This document shows positions 7,488 to 15,895 of a DNA stretch of 64,000 bases, piece by piece. The translations under genes and the position numbers were made by a program. Source of the DNA: Streptomyces vinaceus (GTDB taxonomy: Bacteria; Actinomycetota; Actinomycetes; Streptomycetales; Streptomycetaceae); contig NZ_CP023692.1 in NCBI RefSeq assembly GCF_008704935.1, positions 5,547,001 through 5,611,000 on the forward strand. The letters are read 5' to 3'. Each line of letters starts with the position of its first letter. The stretch's first letter is position 1. Below the pieces are notes generated by a model, which was given only the letters and a program-made list of their open reading frames with translations, was not told the DNA's origin and ran no database searches.

Positions 7488-8778
7488 CGGCCTGGGCGGG
7501 CGCGGCGGCGGGGTGGCGGCGTGCGGTGAACAGGGCCAGCGCCGCCATCGGCAGCAGCAGGGCCGCGCCGATCGCGTTCAGCCAGCCGTAGCCCGCGTGC
7601 GACATGACCAGCCCGGCCGCCGCACCGCCCACGCCCGCGCAGGTGTTCATCGTGAGGTCGCTCAGGCCCTGTACGGCGGCCCGCGCGGCCTGCGGCACCG
7701 AGTCGGTGAGCAGAGCCGAGCCGGAGACCATCCCGGCGGACCAGCCCAGACCCAGCAGGAACAGCCCGATCGCGCTCTGCGCGTGACTCGGCCCGGCGGT
7801 GCCGGCCAGCAGGGCGGCCACCGACAGCAGGCCGGCCGCCAGGCCGATCACGGTCAGCCGGCCAACCCGGTCCGCGAGCCAGCCCATGACCGGCGAGAAG
7901 GCGAACATGCCGGCGATGTGACCGCTGATCACCAGGCCGACGAGCTCCAGCGTGGCGCCGTGGTGGCCGAGGTCCACCGGGGTCATCACCATGATCGAGA
8001 CCATGGCGGTGTGGGACACCGCGACGGTGACCAGGGCGAGGCGCGCACGCGGGGACTTCTTGACGGCCGCGAGACCGGCGCGCAGTGAGCGGCCGCCCGT
8101 GGCCCGCTCCGCGGGCGAGGCCAGTGCCCGCGCCGTCAGCAGCGGGTCCGGCCGCAGGAACAGGCCGATCATGGTGCCGGTGAGCACGAAGACGGCGCCG
8201 GCCCACACGAAGGGGCCCGCCGTCTCGGGTATGGAGGTCCCGGCGAAGCTGCGGCCGGCCGGTGCGGAGAGGTTGGGGCCCAGCACCGCGCCCAGGGTCG
8301 ACGCCCAGACGACGAGGGAGACCGCCCGGGCCCGGCGGTCCGGGGCGGCGAGGTCGGCGGCCGCGAACCGGGCCTGGAGGTTGGCCGAGGAGGCGGCGCC
8401 GAAGGCGGCCATGCCGAGCATCAGCAGCGGGAAGTTCTTGATCGCGGCGGCCAGGACCACCAGGCCCGCGCCGACGGCGCCGATCCCGTACCCGAGGACC
8501 AGCCCGGGCCGCCGGCCGCGCGCGGTCATCAGCGCGGCGAGGGGGAGCGAGACCGCCGCGGTGCCGATCACGGCGGCGGTGGAGGCGAAGCCGGACAGGG
8601 CCTCGGTGCCGCTGACCTCCGTGGCGAGGACCGGGGCCAGGGCGATGCTGATGGGCACGCCGACGCCGCCCAGCATCTGGCTCGCGATCAGTACGGCGGA
8701 GACGCGGCGCTGGAGCCGGGGCAGGTCCGCCGGGCCCACGGGCGGGGCGGGGCGGTCGGTGCCGGGTATCGCGGTCAT
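7477..8778 (-). CDS. Major facilitator superfamily transporter
   Basis: A 433-residue polytopic membrane protein with about 12 hydrophobic helices. The motif-A-like loop between helices 2 and 3 reads LMTARGRRPGLVLGYG, and its second-half copy is MGWLADRVGRLTVIG. The N-terminal half has a motif resembling drug/proton antiporters (VVWASTLGAVLGPNLSAPAG). The likely role is proton-driven efflux; the substrate is unknown. ATG 8778 (MTAIPGTD) is chosen because the upstream 30 codons are not membrane-protein-like. It is convergent with the cupin gene. Confidence 0.85.
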   Translation of the reverse strand: MTAIPGTDRPAPPVGPADLPRLQRRVSAVLIASQMLGGVGVPISIALAPVLATEVSGTEALSGFASTAAVIGTAAVSLPLAALMTARGRRPGLVLGYGIGAVGAGLVVLAAAIKNFPLLMLGMAAFGAASSANLQARFAAADLAAPDRRARAVSLVVWASTLGAVLGPNLSAPAGRSFAGTSIPETAGPFVWAGAVFVLTGTMIGLFLRPDPLLTARALASPAERATGGRSLRAGLAAVKKSPRARLALVTVAVSHTAMVSIMVMTPVDLGHHGATLELVGLVISGHIAGMFAFSPVMGWLADRVGRLTVIGLAAGLLSVAALLAGTAGPSHAQSAIGLFLLGLGWSAGMVSGSALLTDSVPQAARAAVQGLSDLTMNTCAGVGGAAAGLVMSHAGYGWLNAIGAALLLPMAALALFTARRHPAAAPAQAASS

Positions 8779-8948
8779 GCCGTACACCCCCGTCGCGGCG
8801 GCGCAGGGCTGTGTACGGGCGCGGTGCGGCCGGAGGCGCTGGTAGAGGTCACCGCGGCAGTTTCCCACCCCTCACGGCCGGACGGAACGGGGGACGCACC
8901 CCTACGCCCGTGCCCGCGCCCCGGCCCGCGCCCGGCCCCGCCGCCCCC

Positions 8949-9521
8949 TCAGAAGAGCGGCTGCGGCAGGACGCCCTCCAGGGCCAGCAGACCGCGCTTG
9001 GTCTCCACACCGCCGCCGAAGCCGCCGATCCCGCCGTCGGTCTCCACGACCCGGTGGCAGGCCACCACCAGCGGCAGCGGGTTCGACCCCATGGCGTTGC
9101 CCACGGCCTGGGCCGCGCCCGGCTGCCCGACCCGGGCCGCGAGCTCCCCGTACCCGACGACCGCCCCGTACGGCACCGAGCGGTCCAGCTCCTGGAGCAC
9201 CTGCCGGTTGAAGCCGGAGCTGAGCCGCCAGTCCAGCGGCAGTTCGAAGCGCTTGAGCGAGCCCGCGAAATACGCCTTCAGCTGGCGTATCGGCTCGGCC
9301 AGCAGCACCTCCCGCCCCGGCTGCGGGCGCCAGGCGTCCGCGCCGAGCCGGGAGACCAGGGAGCCGATCATCGTGTCGACCCGGTCCGGCCCGGCATGGA
9401 ACTCGACCCGGACCAGCCCCTCCGGGGTCGCGGCCAGGAGCAGGGGCCCGCCGATCGTGCCTTCGCCGGCGACGACGGTCCATTCGAGGCGCGGCCCGCG
9501 GGGCCGCTCGGTGCTGTCCAC
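8949..9521 (-). CDS. ogt: Methylated-DNA-[protein]-cysteine S-methyltransferase
   Basis: A 190-residue suicide repair protein that moves the alkyl group from O6-alkylguanine to its own cysteine. The active-site region is NPLPLVVACHRVV with C155; the usual Pro before Cys is Ala here. The DNA-binding helix-turn-helix includes VPYGAVVGYGELAARVG, and the Asn hinge is in AVGNAMGSNP. The N-terminal domain is of the Ogt type, without the Ada regulatory part. The start is GTG 9521, six bases after a damage-type -10 (TACGGT), so the message is probably leaderless and induced together with uvrB and uvrC. Confidence 0.92.
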   Translation of the reverse strand: MDSTERPRGPRLEWTVVAGEGTIGGPLLLAATPEGLVRVEFHAGPDRVDTMIGSLVSRLGADAWRPQPGREVLLAEPIRQLKAYFAGSLKRFELPLDWRLSSGFNRQVLQELDRSVPYGAVVGYGELAARVGQPGAAQAVGNAMGSNPLPLVVACHRVVETDGGIGGFGGGVETKRGLLALEGVLPQPLF

Positions 9522-9527
9522 CCCTCC

Positions 9528-9550
9528 ACCGTACGGGGAGGGTCCGACAC
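9528..9550 (-). promoter_or_regulatory. RecA-NDp / PafBC-like promoter of ogt (weaker match)
   Basis: On the minus strand: GTGTCGGAC, eight bases, TACGGT. Six of nine upstream positions match TTGTCRGTG, the spacing is exactly eight and the -10 fits TAnnnT. The GTG start follows six bases later. On sequence alone the match is marginal; the same architecture at uvrB and uvrC raises it. Confidence 0.45.
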
Positions 9551-9575
9551 CCGGCGGCGACCGCGCGACGGCGTC

Positions 9576-10514
9576 CTAGAACCCGAAGGAGCCCAGCACC
9601 GCCTGGTGGACGACGTCCGGGGCGTTGGTGATGATCCCGTCCACGCCCATCCCCTGGACCTTCCGCGCCGTCGCCGCGTCGTCGACGATCCAGGTGTCCA
9701 CCTCCATCGACCTGCCGTGGGCGCCCCGCAGGCCGTGCACCGCCGCCACCCAGTCGGCCGAGATGGTGGTGTGCCACGGGTTGATCCGGTCCGTGAACTC
9801 GGCGTACTTCGGCAGGTCGGCGACGGTCGGGGTGCCCAGGAAGGCCGTCACCAGGTCCGGGCGCATGCCGTGCACGAGGCGTACGGAGTCGGCGCTGAAG
9901 CTCTGGACGACCAGGCGCCGCTGCACGTGGTCCGTGTCGAGCCAGCCGGTCTCGTCCAGCAGCTGGAGGGTCTGCTTCTCGATGCCGGGGTAGAGCTCGG
10001 GCTTCTTGATCTCCAGCAGCAGCCGCTGCCGGTTGCGGTCCACCCGGTCGAGGTACTCCCGCAGGGTCGGCACGCGCTCGCCCGCGAACTCCTCGCCGAA
10101 CCAGCTGCCCGCGTCGAGCGTGGCGATCTCCGCCGCCGTGAAGTCCTTGACCCGCCAGGGCCCCCGGCCCGGGAAGGCCTGCTCGGCATCGGTGGTGCGG
10201 GCCAGGGTGTCGTCGTGGACCACGACCAGCTCGCCGTCCTTGGTGCGCTGGACGTCGTTCTCTACCCAGTCGAAGCCCAGCCGCATCGCCAGGTCGATCG
10301 CGGCGATCGTGTTCTCCGGGGCGTACGCCGAGGCCCCCCGGTGGGCGTACACGACGGGCCCCAGCAGCCCCGGGGCGCCGCCGGTGCCGGTGGGGCCCCG
10401 CGAGCCGGAGGGGACGGAGGGACCGGTGGCGGCGGACGCGGCCGTCCCGCCCAGCAGGGTCAGGGTGAATCCCAGGAATGCGGCGGCGGCCGCGGCGGCG
10501 GGTCGGACGTACAT
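9576..10514 (-). CDS. Secreted glycerophosphodiester phosphodiesterase
   Basis: A 312-residue secreted enzyme. A signal peptide ends near ASA (about residue 28). The GDPD TIM barrel starts with AHRGASAYAPENT (H58, R59, E67), continues with WVENDVQRTKDGELVVVHDDTL (E85, D87, H100) and ends with GVDGIITNAPD. These are the family's acid-base histidines and metal ligands. It hydrolyses glycerophosphodiesters to glycerol 3-phosphate and an alcohol, probably scavenging phosphate or carbon from lipid head groups or teichoic acids. The ribosome site AGGAGAACGCAC precedes ATG 10514. It is divergent from uvrB. Confidence 0.93.
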   Translation of the reverse strand: MYVRPAAAAAAAFLGFTLTLLGGTAASAATGPSVPSGSRGPTGTGGAPGLLGPVVYAHRGASAYAPENTIAAIDLAMRLGFDWVENDVQRTKDGELVVVHDDTLARTTDAEQAFPGRGPWRVKDFTAAEIATLDAGSWFGEEFAGERVPTLREYLDRVDRNRQRLLLEIKKPELYPGIEKQTLQLLDETGWLDTDHVQRRLVVQSFSADSVRLVHGMRPDLVTAFLGTPTVADLPKYAEFTDRINPWHTTISADWVAAVHGLRGAHGRSMEVDTWIVDDAATARKVQGMGVDGIITNAPDVVHQAVLGSFGF

Positions 10515-10743
10515 GTGCGTTCTCCTCGGTTCGGGAGCCCTGTTCCTGCGTCAGACGCGTGCGGACTGGCAGACGTTGCGGCGATGCACTACACGGGTGA
10601 CCTTCACGGCGATCATGCGGTCGAAGATCACCGCGCCGCCACCGAACTACGACAAACGGACCAGAAAGGAGGACGTCCGGGCCGTCGGCCGGACGCTCCG
10701 CGCCCACCCTGCCGGAGCGCCGCCGACCCGCGCGGCTGCGTGA

Positions 10744-10766
10744 GTGTCGGTGGGGGGTCGTACCGT
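10744..10766 (+). promoter_or_regulatory. RecA-NDp / PafBC-type promoter of uvrB
   Basis: GTGTCGGTG, eight bases GGGGGTCG, TACCGT: eight of nine upstream positions match TTGTCRGTG, with exact spacing. The -10 ends at 10766 and the ATG is at 10773, so transcription probably starts at or next to the start codon, giving a leaderless mRNA. Confidence 0.7.
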
Positions 10767-10772
10767 GGACCC

Positions 10773-12941
10773 ATGCGGCCCGTATCGAAGATCGAACGCA
10801 CGGTGGCGCCTTTCGAGGTCGTCAGCCCCTACCAGCCCAGCGGCGACCAGCCGGCGGCCATCGCCGAGCTGGAAAAGCGCATCCGTGCAGGTGAGAAGGA
10901 TGTCGTCCTGCTGGGCGCGACCGGCACAGGCAAGTCGGCGACGACGGCCTGGATGATCGAGAAGCTCCAGCGCCCGACCCTCGTGATGGCGCCGAACAAG
11001 ACGCTCGCCGCCCAGCTGGCGAACGAGTTCCGCGAGCTCCTGCCGAACAACGCCGTCGAGTACTTCGTCTCGTACTACGACTACTACCAGCCCGAGGCCT
11101 ACGTACCGCAGTCGGACACCTACATCGAGAAGGACTCCTCGATCAACGAGGAGGTGGAGCGGCTGCGCCACTCCGCCACCAACTCGCTCCTCACGCGGCG
11201 GGACGTGATCGTCGTCGCCTCCGTGTCCTGCATCTACGGCCTCGGCACCCCGCAGGAGTACGTCGACCGGATGGTCCCCCTCAAGGTCGGCGAGGAGATG
11301 GACCGCGACCAGCTGCTGCGCCGCTTCGTGGACATCCAGTACACGCGCAACGACGTCGCCTTCACCCGCGGCACCTTCCGGGTCCGCGGGGACACCATCG
11401 AGATCTTCCCGGTCTACGAGGAACTGGCCGTCCGCATCGAAATGTTCGGCGACGAGATCGAGGCCCTGTCCACGCTGCACCCGCTGACCGGCGAGGTCAT
11501 CAGCGAGGACCGCGAGCTCTACGTCTTCCCCGCCAGCCACTACGTCGCCGGGCCCGAGCGCATGGAGAAGGCGGTCCGCGGCATCGAGGCGGAGCTGGCC
11601 GAGCGCCTCGCCGAGCTGGAGAAGCAGGGCAAGATGCTGGAGGCCCAGCGGCTGCGCATGCGCACCACCTACGACCTGGAGATGATGCGCCAGATCGGGT
11701 CCTGCTCCGGCATCGAGAACTACTCGCTGCACATGGACGACCGCGCTCCCGGCTCCGCGCCCAACACCCTCATCGACTACTTCCCGGAGGACTTCCTCCT
11801 GGTCATCGACGAGTCGCACGTCACCGTGCCGCAGATCGGCGCCATGTACGAGGGCGACGCCTCCCGCAAGCGGACCCTCGTCGACCACGGGTTCCGGCTG
11901 CCGTCCGCCCTCGACAACCGGCCGCTGAAGTGGGAGGAGTTCCAGGAGCGCATCGGTCAGACGGTCTACCTGTCGGCGACCCCCGGCAAGTACGAGCTCT
12001 CCCGCGGCGACGGATTCGTCGAGCAGATCATCCGCCCCACCGGGCTCATCGACCCCGAGGTCGTGGTCAAGCCCACCGAGGGACAGATCGACGACCTCGT
12101 CCACGAGATCCGCCAGCGCGTGGAGAAGGACGAGCGCGTCCTGGTCACCACCCTCACCAAGAAGATGGCCGAGGACCTCACGGACTACTTCCTGGAGCTC
12201 GGCATCCAGGTGCGCTACCTGCACAGCGACGTCGACACGCTGCGCCGCATCGAGCTGCTGCGCGAGCTGCGCGCCGGCGAGTACGACGTCCTGGTCGGCA
12301 TCAACCTGCTGCGCGAGGGCCTCGACCTGCCCGAGGTCTCCCTGGTGGCGATCCTCGACGCCGACAAGGAGGGCTTCCTGCGCTCGGGGACCTCCCTGAT
12401 CCAGACCATCGGCCGCGCGGCGCGCAACGTCTCCGGCCAGGTCCACATGTACGCGGACAAGATGACCCCGGCGATGGAGAAGGCCATCGAGGAGACCAAC
12501 CGGCGCCGGGAGAAGCAGATCGCGTACAACACGGCGAACGGGATCGACCCGCAGCCGCTGCGCAAGAAGATCAACGACATCGTCGCCACCATCGCCCGCG
12601 AGGAGCTGGACACCGAACAGCTGCTCGGCACCGGGTACCGCCAGGGGAAGGACGGCAAGGGGGCCAAGGCTCCCGTGCCCGCGCTCGGCGTGGTCAAGGC
12701 GGGCCAGGTCACCGTGGGCGGCAAGGCCGTCAAGGGCGCCAAGGCCGCGAAGGCGGCCAAGGACGCCGCCGTGCTGACGGACCGTCCGGCCGAGGAACTG
12801 GCCGCACTCATCGAGCAGATGACCGAGCGGATGCGCGGAGCCGCCGCCGAGCTCCAGTTCGAGGTCGCGGCCCGGATCCGCGACGAGGTGGGCGAGCTGA
12901 AGAAGGAGCTGCGTCAGATGAGGGAAGCGGGCCTCGCCTGA
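10773..12941 (+). CDS. uvrB: Excinuclease ABC subunit B
   Basis: A 722-residue helicase-like damage-recognition subunit of nucleotide excision repair; UvrA loads it and UvrC then cuts. Walker A is GATGTGKSAT (48-57). The beta-hairpin region reads YYDYYQPEAYVPQSDTYIEK, the DEAD-like motif is VIDESHVTVPQ, motif VI is QTIGRAARN, and the C-terminal UVR motif, which binds UvrC, is near residues 685-715. Between the helicase core and the UVR motif there is a Lys/Ala/Gly-rich insert (about 620-670). No ribosome site is visible; the damage promoter just upstream implies a leaderless transcript. Confidence 0.98.
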   Translation: MRPVSKIERTVAPFEVVSPYQPSGDQPAAIAELEKRIRAGEKDVVLLGATGTGKSATTAWMIEKLQRPTLVMAPNKTLAAQLANEFRELLPNNAVEYFVSYYDYYQPEAYVPQSDTYIEKDSSINEEVERLRHSATNSLLTRRDVIVVASVSCIYGLGTPQEYVDRMVPLKVGEEMDRDQLLRRFVDIQYTRNDVAFTRGTFRVRGDTIEIFPVYEELAVRIEMFGDEIEALSTLHPLTGEVISEDRELYVFPASHYVAGPERMEKAVRGIEAELAERLAELEKQGKMLEAQRLRMRTTYDLEMMRQIGSCSGIENYSLHMDDRAPGSAPNTLIDYFPEDFLLVIDESHVTVPQIGAMYEGDASRKRTLVDHGFRLPSALDNRPLKWEEFQERIGQTVYLSATPGKYELSRGDGFVEQIIRPTGLIDPEVVVKPTEGQIDDLVHEIRQRVEKDERVLVTTLTKKMAEDLTDYFLELGIQVRYLHSDVDTLRRIELLRELRAGEYDVLVGINLLREGLDLPEVSLVAILDADKEGFLRSGTSLIQTIGRAARNVSGQVHMYADKMTPAMEKAIEETNRRREKQIAYNTANGIDPQPLRKKINDIVATIAREELDTEQLLGTGYRQGKDGKGAKAPVPALGVVKAGQVTVGGKAVKGAKAAKAAKDAAVLTDRPAEELAALIEQMTERMRGAAAELQFEVAARIRDEVGELKKELRQMREAGLA

Positions 12942-13027
12942 CCCGGAGCCGGTCAGTAGGGTTGGCGGCAGCCGCAGGTACACATGCGCACCCACATCGG
13001 GGGCGGGCTAGGGAGAGGGGACAGCGC

Positions 13028-13606
13028 GTGACGGTCAACATGACCAAGGGTCAGGCCATCAGTCTGCAGAAGCAGGACGGGGGCACGCTGACCGCGGTCC
13101 GGATGGGCCTCGGCTGGCAGGCGGCCAAGCGCCGCGGACTGTTCGGTTCGCGGACCCGGGAGATCGACCTCGACGCGTCGGCGGTGCTCTTCGCCGACAA
13201 GCAGCCGGTGGACGTGGTGTTCTTCCGCCACCTGCAGAGCGACGACGGCTCGGTCCGGCACACCGGTGACAACCTCGTCGGCGGAGCCGGCCAGGGCGGG
13301 GACGACGAGTCGATCCTCGTCGACCTCCAGCGCGTGCCGGTGCACATCGACCAGATCGTCTTCACGGTGAACTCGTTCACCGGCCAGACGTTCCAGGAGG
13401 TGCAGAACGCGTTCTGCCGCATCGTCGACGAGACCAACGGCCAGGAGCTCGCGCGCTACACGCTGGACGGCGGCGGCCAGTACACCGCGCAGATCATGGC
13501 GAAGGTGTCGCGCGTGGGCGGCGGCTGGCAGATGACGGCCCTCGGCAACCCGGCCAACGGCCGGACCTTCCAGGACCTGATGCCGGCGATCCTGCCGCAC
13601 CTGTAA
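13028..13606 (+). CDS. TerD-family stress protein
   Basis: A 192-residue single TerD domain: MTKGQAISLQKQDGG at the N-terminus, then LTAVRMGLGWQ, IDLDASAVLF, DNLVGGAGQGGDDESILVDLQ (acidic calcium-site region) and IVFTVNSFTGQTF. TerD-like proteins are Ca-binding cytoplasmic proteins of the tellurite/stress response and occur in several copies in streptomycetes. The start is GTG 13028, after GGGAGAGGGG. It lies 86 bases after uvrB and 76 bases before a second, much larger TerD gene, so the two ter genes may be cotranscribed. Its target is unknown. Confidence 0.93.
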   Translation: MTVNMTKGQAISLQKQDGGTLTAVRMGLGWQAAKRRGLFGSRTREIDLDASAVLFADKQPVDVVFFRHLQSDDGSVRHTGDNLVGGAGQGGDDESILVDLQRVPVHIDQIVFTVNSFTGQTFQEVQNAFCRIVDETNGQELARYTLDGGGQYTAQIMAKVSRVGGGWQMTALGNPANGRTFQDLMPAILPHL

Positions 13607-13682
13607 GCGGCAGCGCCGGCCGCGCGGGAGCGGCGCAGAACAGAACAGAGCGGACGAGCAGGGCACGGGGGAGGGCTGCAGG

Positions 13683-15656
13683 ATGACGGCCGAGTTGGTC
13701 CGGGGGCAGAACCACCCCCTGTCCCAGGCGCGGGTGGAGATCAGGGTCTCGGCGGGTACGCCCGTACTGGCCCTGGCCTCGGCCTGCGATGACGCGGGCC
13801 GGCTGGCCGGGCCCGGGTCGGTGGCCCACCCCGGCGCCCGGAGCCTGCCCGGAGTGGAGGTGCCGGGGTCGGTGGCGGGCGAGCACCGCTTCGCCGTCGA
13901 CCTCGACGCCGTCGAGCCCGCCGTGCACCGGCTCGGGGTGGTCCTCGTCCTGCCGCCCGGCGGGCCCGTGCGTTTCGGCGCGGTCCCGGCCCCGTACGTG
14001 GCCGTGGCCCAGCCGGGAGGCGCCGACCTCGCCGGCTTCACCCTGACGGGGCTGGACTCCGAGAAGGCCGTCGTGGCCCTGGAGCTGTACCGGCGCCAGG
14101 GGGCCTGGAAGGTCCGCGCCGTGGGCCAGGGGTACGCCGAGGGGCTCGGCGCGCTGCTGGCCGACGCCGGGCTGGCCGGCCCGGCCGCCACCGCCCTGGC
14201 GGAGGTGGCCACCGGGCTGGTGCCCTCCGGCGACATCACCCTGGCCGCCCTGCCGACGGCCACCCCGCCGACCGTTCCGCACGGCCTCAGGGCCCCGCAG
14301 GACGCCCCGGCCGCGGCCACTCCGCCGCCACCGCCGGATCCGCTCCCCGTCACCGGCCTCCCGTACCAGGGCGCCCCCGCGGCCGCACCCGGTTCCCCGT
14401 CCGCCGACACCATCGGCGGACCGCCCACCATCGACTACGCCCACCCGCGCCGCCGCCGCACGACCACGGAGCCCCCCGAGCCCGGCCCGCGGGCCGTTCC
14501 CTCCCCGGAGGCGGACCGGCCCCCCGCCCCGGTCGCGGGCGACGCGAGCGGCTGGTCCCTGGAGGAGCGGCTCTACAACCAGGTCTGGGGCATGTTCGAG
14601 GACCTGGCCCGGTCGGTGGCCGCCTACCGCAGCGCCTGCGACTTCGCCGAGTCCCGGATGGACCGCGAGCTCGACGACGCGCTGTCCGACCCCCGCCTGC
14701 GCCTCGCGGGAGCGGGCAACGCCGCCCGCGACGCGGCCCGGGCCCGCCACGACGAGCTCGTCGCCCAGGCCAAGGCCGTGCTCGACCGGGACCTGGCCCA
14801 GCTGATCGCCGAGTCCGAGGTGGTCGAGCCCGCGCTGCCGGCCCCGTACGCCCACTGGGCCAACCCCGTCTGGCACGGGCACGGGGTCCCCGAGGAGGCC
14901 CCGCTGGCCCTGCGCCTCGGCGACCTGCACCTGCCCGAGCGGCCCGACCTGCGCATCCCCATGCTGGTGCGGGCCCCGCTGGAGCGCGGGCTGTGGATCG
15001 ACAACGGACGCACCGGCTCCGAGGCCGCGATGACCATGGACACCGACCGGTTGCGCCGGGCCGCCATGGACATGGCCGTCGCGCACGCGGTCCGGCTGCT
15101 CGCGGTCCACCCCGGCGACCGGCTCTCCGTGCACGTCATCGACGCGGCCGGGGCGGGTGCCGCCTCCCTGGCGCCGCTCGTCGCGGCCGGGGTGCTGGCC
15201 GGGCCGCCCGCCGCCGGGGCCGCCGGGGTCACCGCGACCCTGGAGGCGCTGACCCGCCGGGTGGACCTCGTACAGATGGCCGTGCGGGCCGGGGCGCCCG
15301 AGGACCTGCCGCCCGATGTGGACCTCGCCGACCAGCTGCTGATCGTGCACGACTTCCCGCACGGGTTCGACGACAGGGCCGTCACCCGGCTGCGCTACCT
15401 GGCCGACGAGGGTCCGGCGGTCGGGGTGCACCTGCTGATGGTGGCGGACCGCGACGAGGCCTCGGCGTACGGGCCGCTGCTCGATCCGCTGTGGCGCTCG
15501 CTGATGCGGCTGTCGCCGGTGCCGGACAACCACCTCGCCGATCCGTGGGTGGGCCACGCCTGGACCTTCGAGCCGGACCTGCCGCCGCCGGGCAGCCGGG
15601 TCCTGGAGCAGACGCTGGAACGGATCGCCGCCGCCCGGCGCGATGCCCGCCCATGA
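13683..15656 (+). CDS. Large TerD-domain protein with a degenerate FtsK/EccC-like C-terminal region
   Basis: A 657-residue protein. Residues 1-185 are a divergent TerD domain (FAVDLDAVEPAVHRLGVVLVL, GLDSEKAVVALELYRRQGAWKV, GQGYAEGLGALLADAGL). Residues about 190-290 are a Pro/Ala-rich linker. Then comes a helical, probably coiled segment (about 290-390). The last 250 residues have alternating strands and helices with RIPMLVRAPLERGLWID, LSVHVIDAAGAG, a Walker-B-like QLLIVHDFPHGFDD and GVHLLMVADRDEA. That order resembles FtsK/EccC-type ATPases, but no GxxxxGK[ST] loop is present. Similarity to FtsK is my reading of the pattern, not a confirmed match. It follows the small TerD gene by 76 bases and is followed by TerC. 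Confidence 0.8.
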   Translation: MTAELVRGQNHPLSQARVEIRVSAGTPVLALASACDDAGRLAGPGSVAHPGARSLPGVEVPGSVAGEHRFAVDLDAVEPAVHRLGVVLVLPPGGPVRFGAVPAPYVAVAQPGGADLAGFTLTGLDSEKAVVALELYRRQGAWKVRAVGQGYAEGLGALLADAGLAGPAATALAEVATGLVPSGDITLAALPTATPPTVPHGLRAPQDAPAAATPPPPPDPLPVTGLPYQGAPAAAPGSPSADTIGGPPTIDYAHPRRRRTTTEPPEPGPRAVPSPEADRPPAPVAGDASGWSLEERLYNQVWGMFEDLARSVAAYRSACDFAESRMDRELDDALSDPRLRLAGAGNAARDAARARHDELVAQAKAVLDRDLAQLIAESEVVEPALPAPYAHWANPVWHGHGVPEEAPLALRLGDLHLPERPDLRIPMLVRAPLERGLWIDNGRTGSEAAMTMDTDRLRRAAMDMAVAHAVRLLAVHPGDRLSVHVIDAAGAGAASLAPLVAAGVLAGPPAAGAAGVTATLEALTRRVDLVQMAVRAGAPEDLPPDVDLADQLLIVHDFPHGFDDRAVTRLRYLADEGPAVGVHLLMVADRDEASAYGPLLDPLWRSLMRLSPVPDNHLADPWVGHAWTFEPDLPPPGSRVLEQTLERIAAARRDARP

Positions 15657-15674
15657 CCTTTCCTTGGTCTTCCC

Positions 15675-15704
15675 TTTACCTTTGCGCGCTCTGACGGGTA
15701 CCCT
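15675..15704 (+). promoter_or_regulatory. Candidate promoter of the terC leader
   Basis: TTTACC (15675-15680), an 18-base spacer, then TACCCT (15699-15704). The expected start, about seven bases downstream, is 15711, where the 5' strand of the riboswitch closing stem begins. This agreement supports the call. Confidence 0.45.
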
Positions 15705-15710
15705 GGGCAG

Positions 15711-15886
15711 GCGGAGGGGAGTATTCCTGCTTTCCTGCTACGGCGTACCCGTCAATACGGACCACTGCGGTCGTGTGCACCGCAGTCGGACCCGGGGCGC
15801 CGGCCCACGGCCTCCAGGCCGCCCGGGTGGAAGAGACCTCCGGCAGCGATGACGCTGACATGTGTGCTGAGCCATCTGCCGGAGGC
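15711..15886 (+). ncRNA. yybP-ykoY-type manganese riboswitch with a translational expression platform
   Basis: The leader carries the family's GGGGAGTA (15716-15723) and the distal GAGACCTCCGG (15833-15843). The closing stem pairs CGGAGG (15712-15717) with CCTCCG (15837-15842). The region between folds into GC-rich arms. The same 3' strand, CCTCCGGCAG (15837-15846), is perfectly complementary to CTGCCGGAGG (15876-15885), which contains the ribosome site GGAGG ten bases before the GTG. The two pairings exclude each other: the ligand-bound closing stem would free the ribosome site, and without ligand it is masked. In this family the ligand is Mn2+, which fits a TerC-family gene. Confidence 0.82.
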
Positions 15887-15895
15887 GAATAAGCA

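Noticed and set aside
8780..8818. Inverted repeat CCGTACAC...GTGTACGG upstream of the MFS gene
   Set aside because: Eight-base arms 23 bases apart are too short and too far apart to count as an operator in such GC-rich DNA without further support.
10660..10743. AAAGGAGG sequence upstream of uvrB, a strong ribosome site
   Set aside because: No ATG, GTG or TTG follows at a usable distance before the uvrB promoter, so there is no small gene to translate. It also precedes the inferred transcription start of uvrB.
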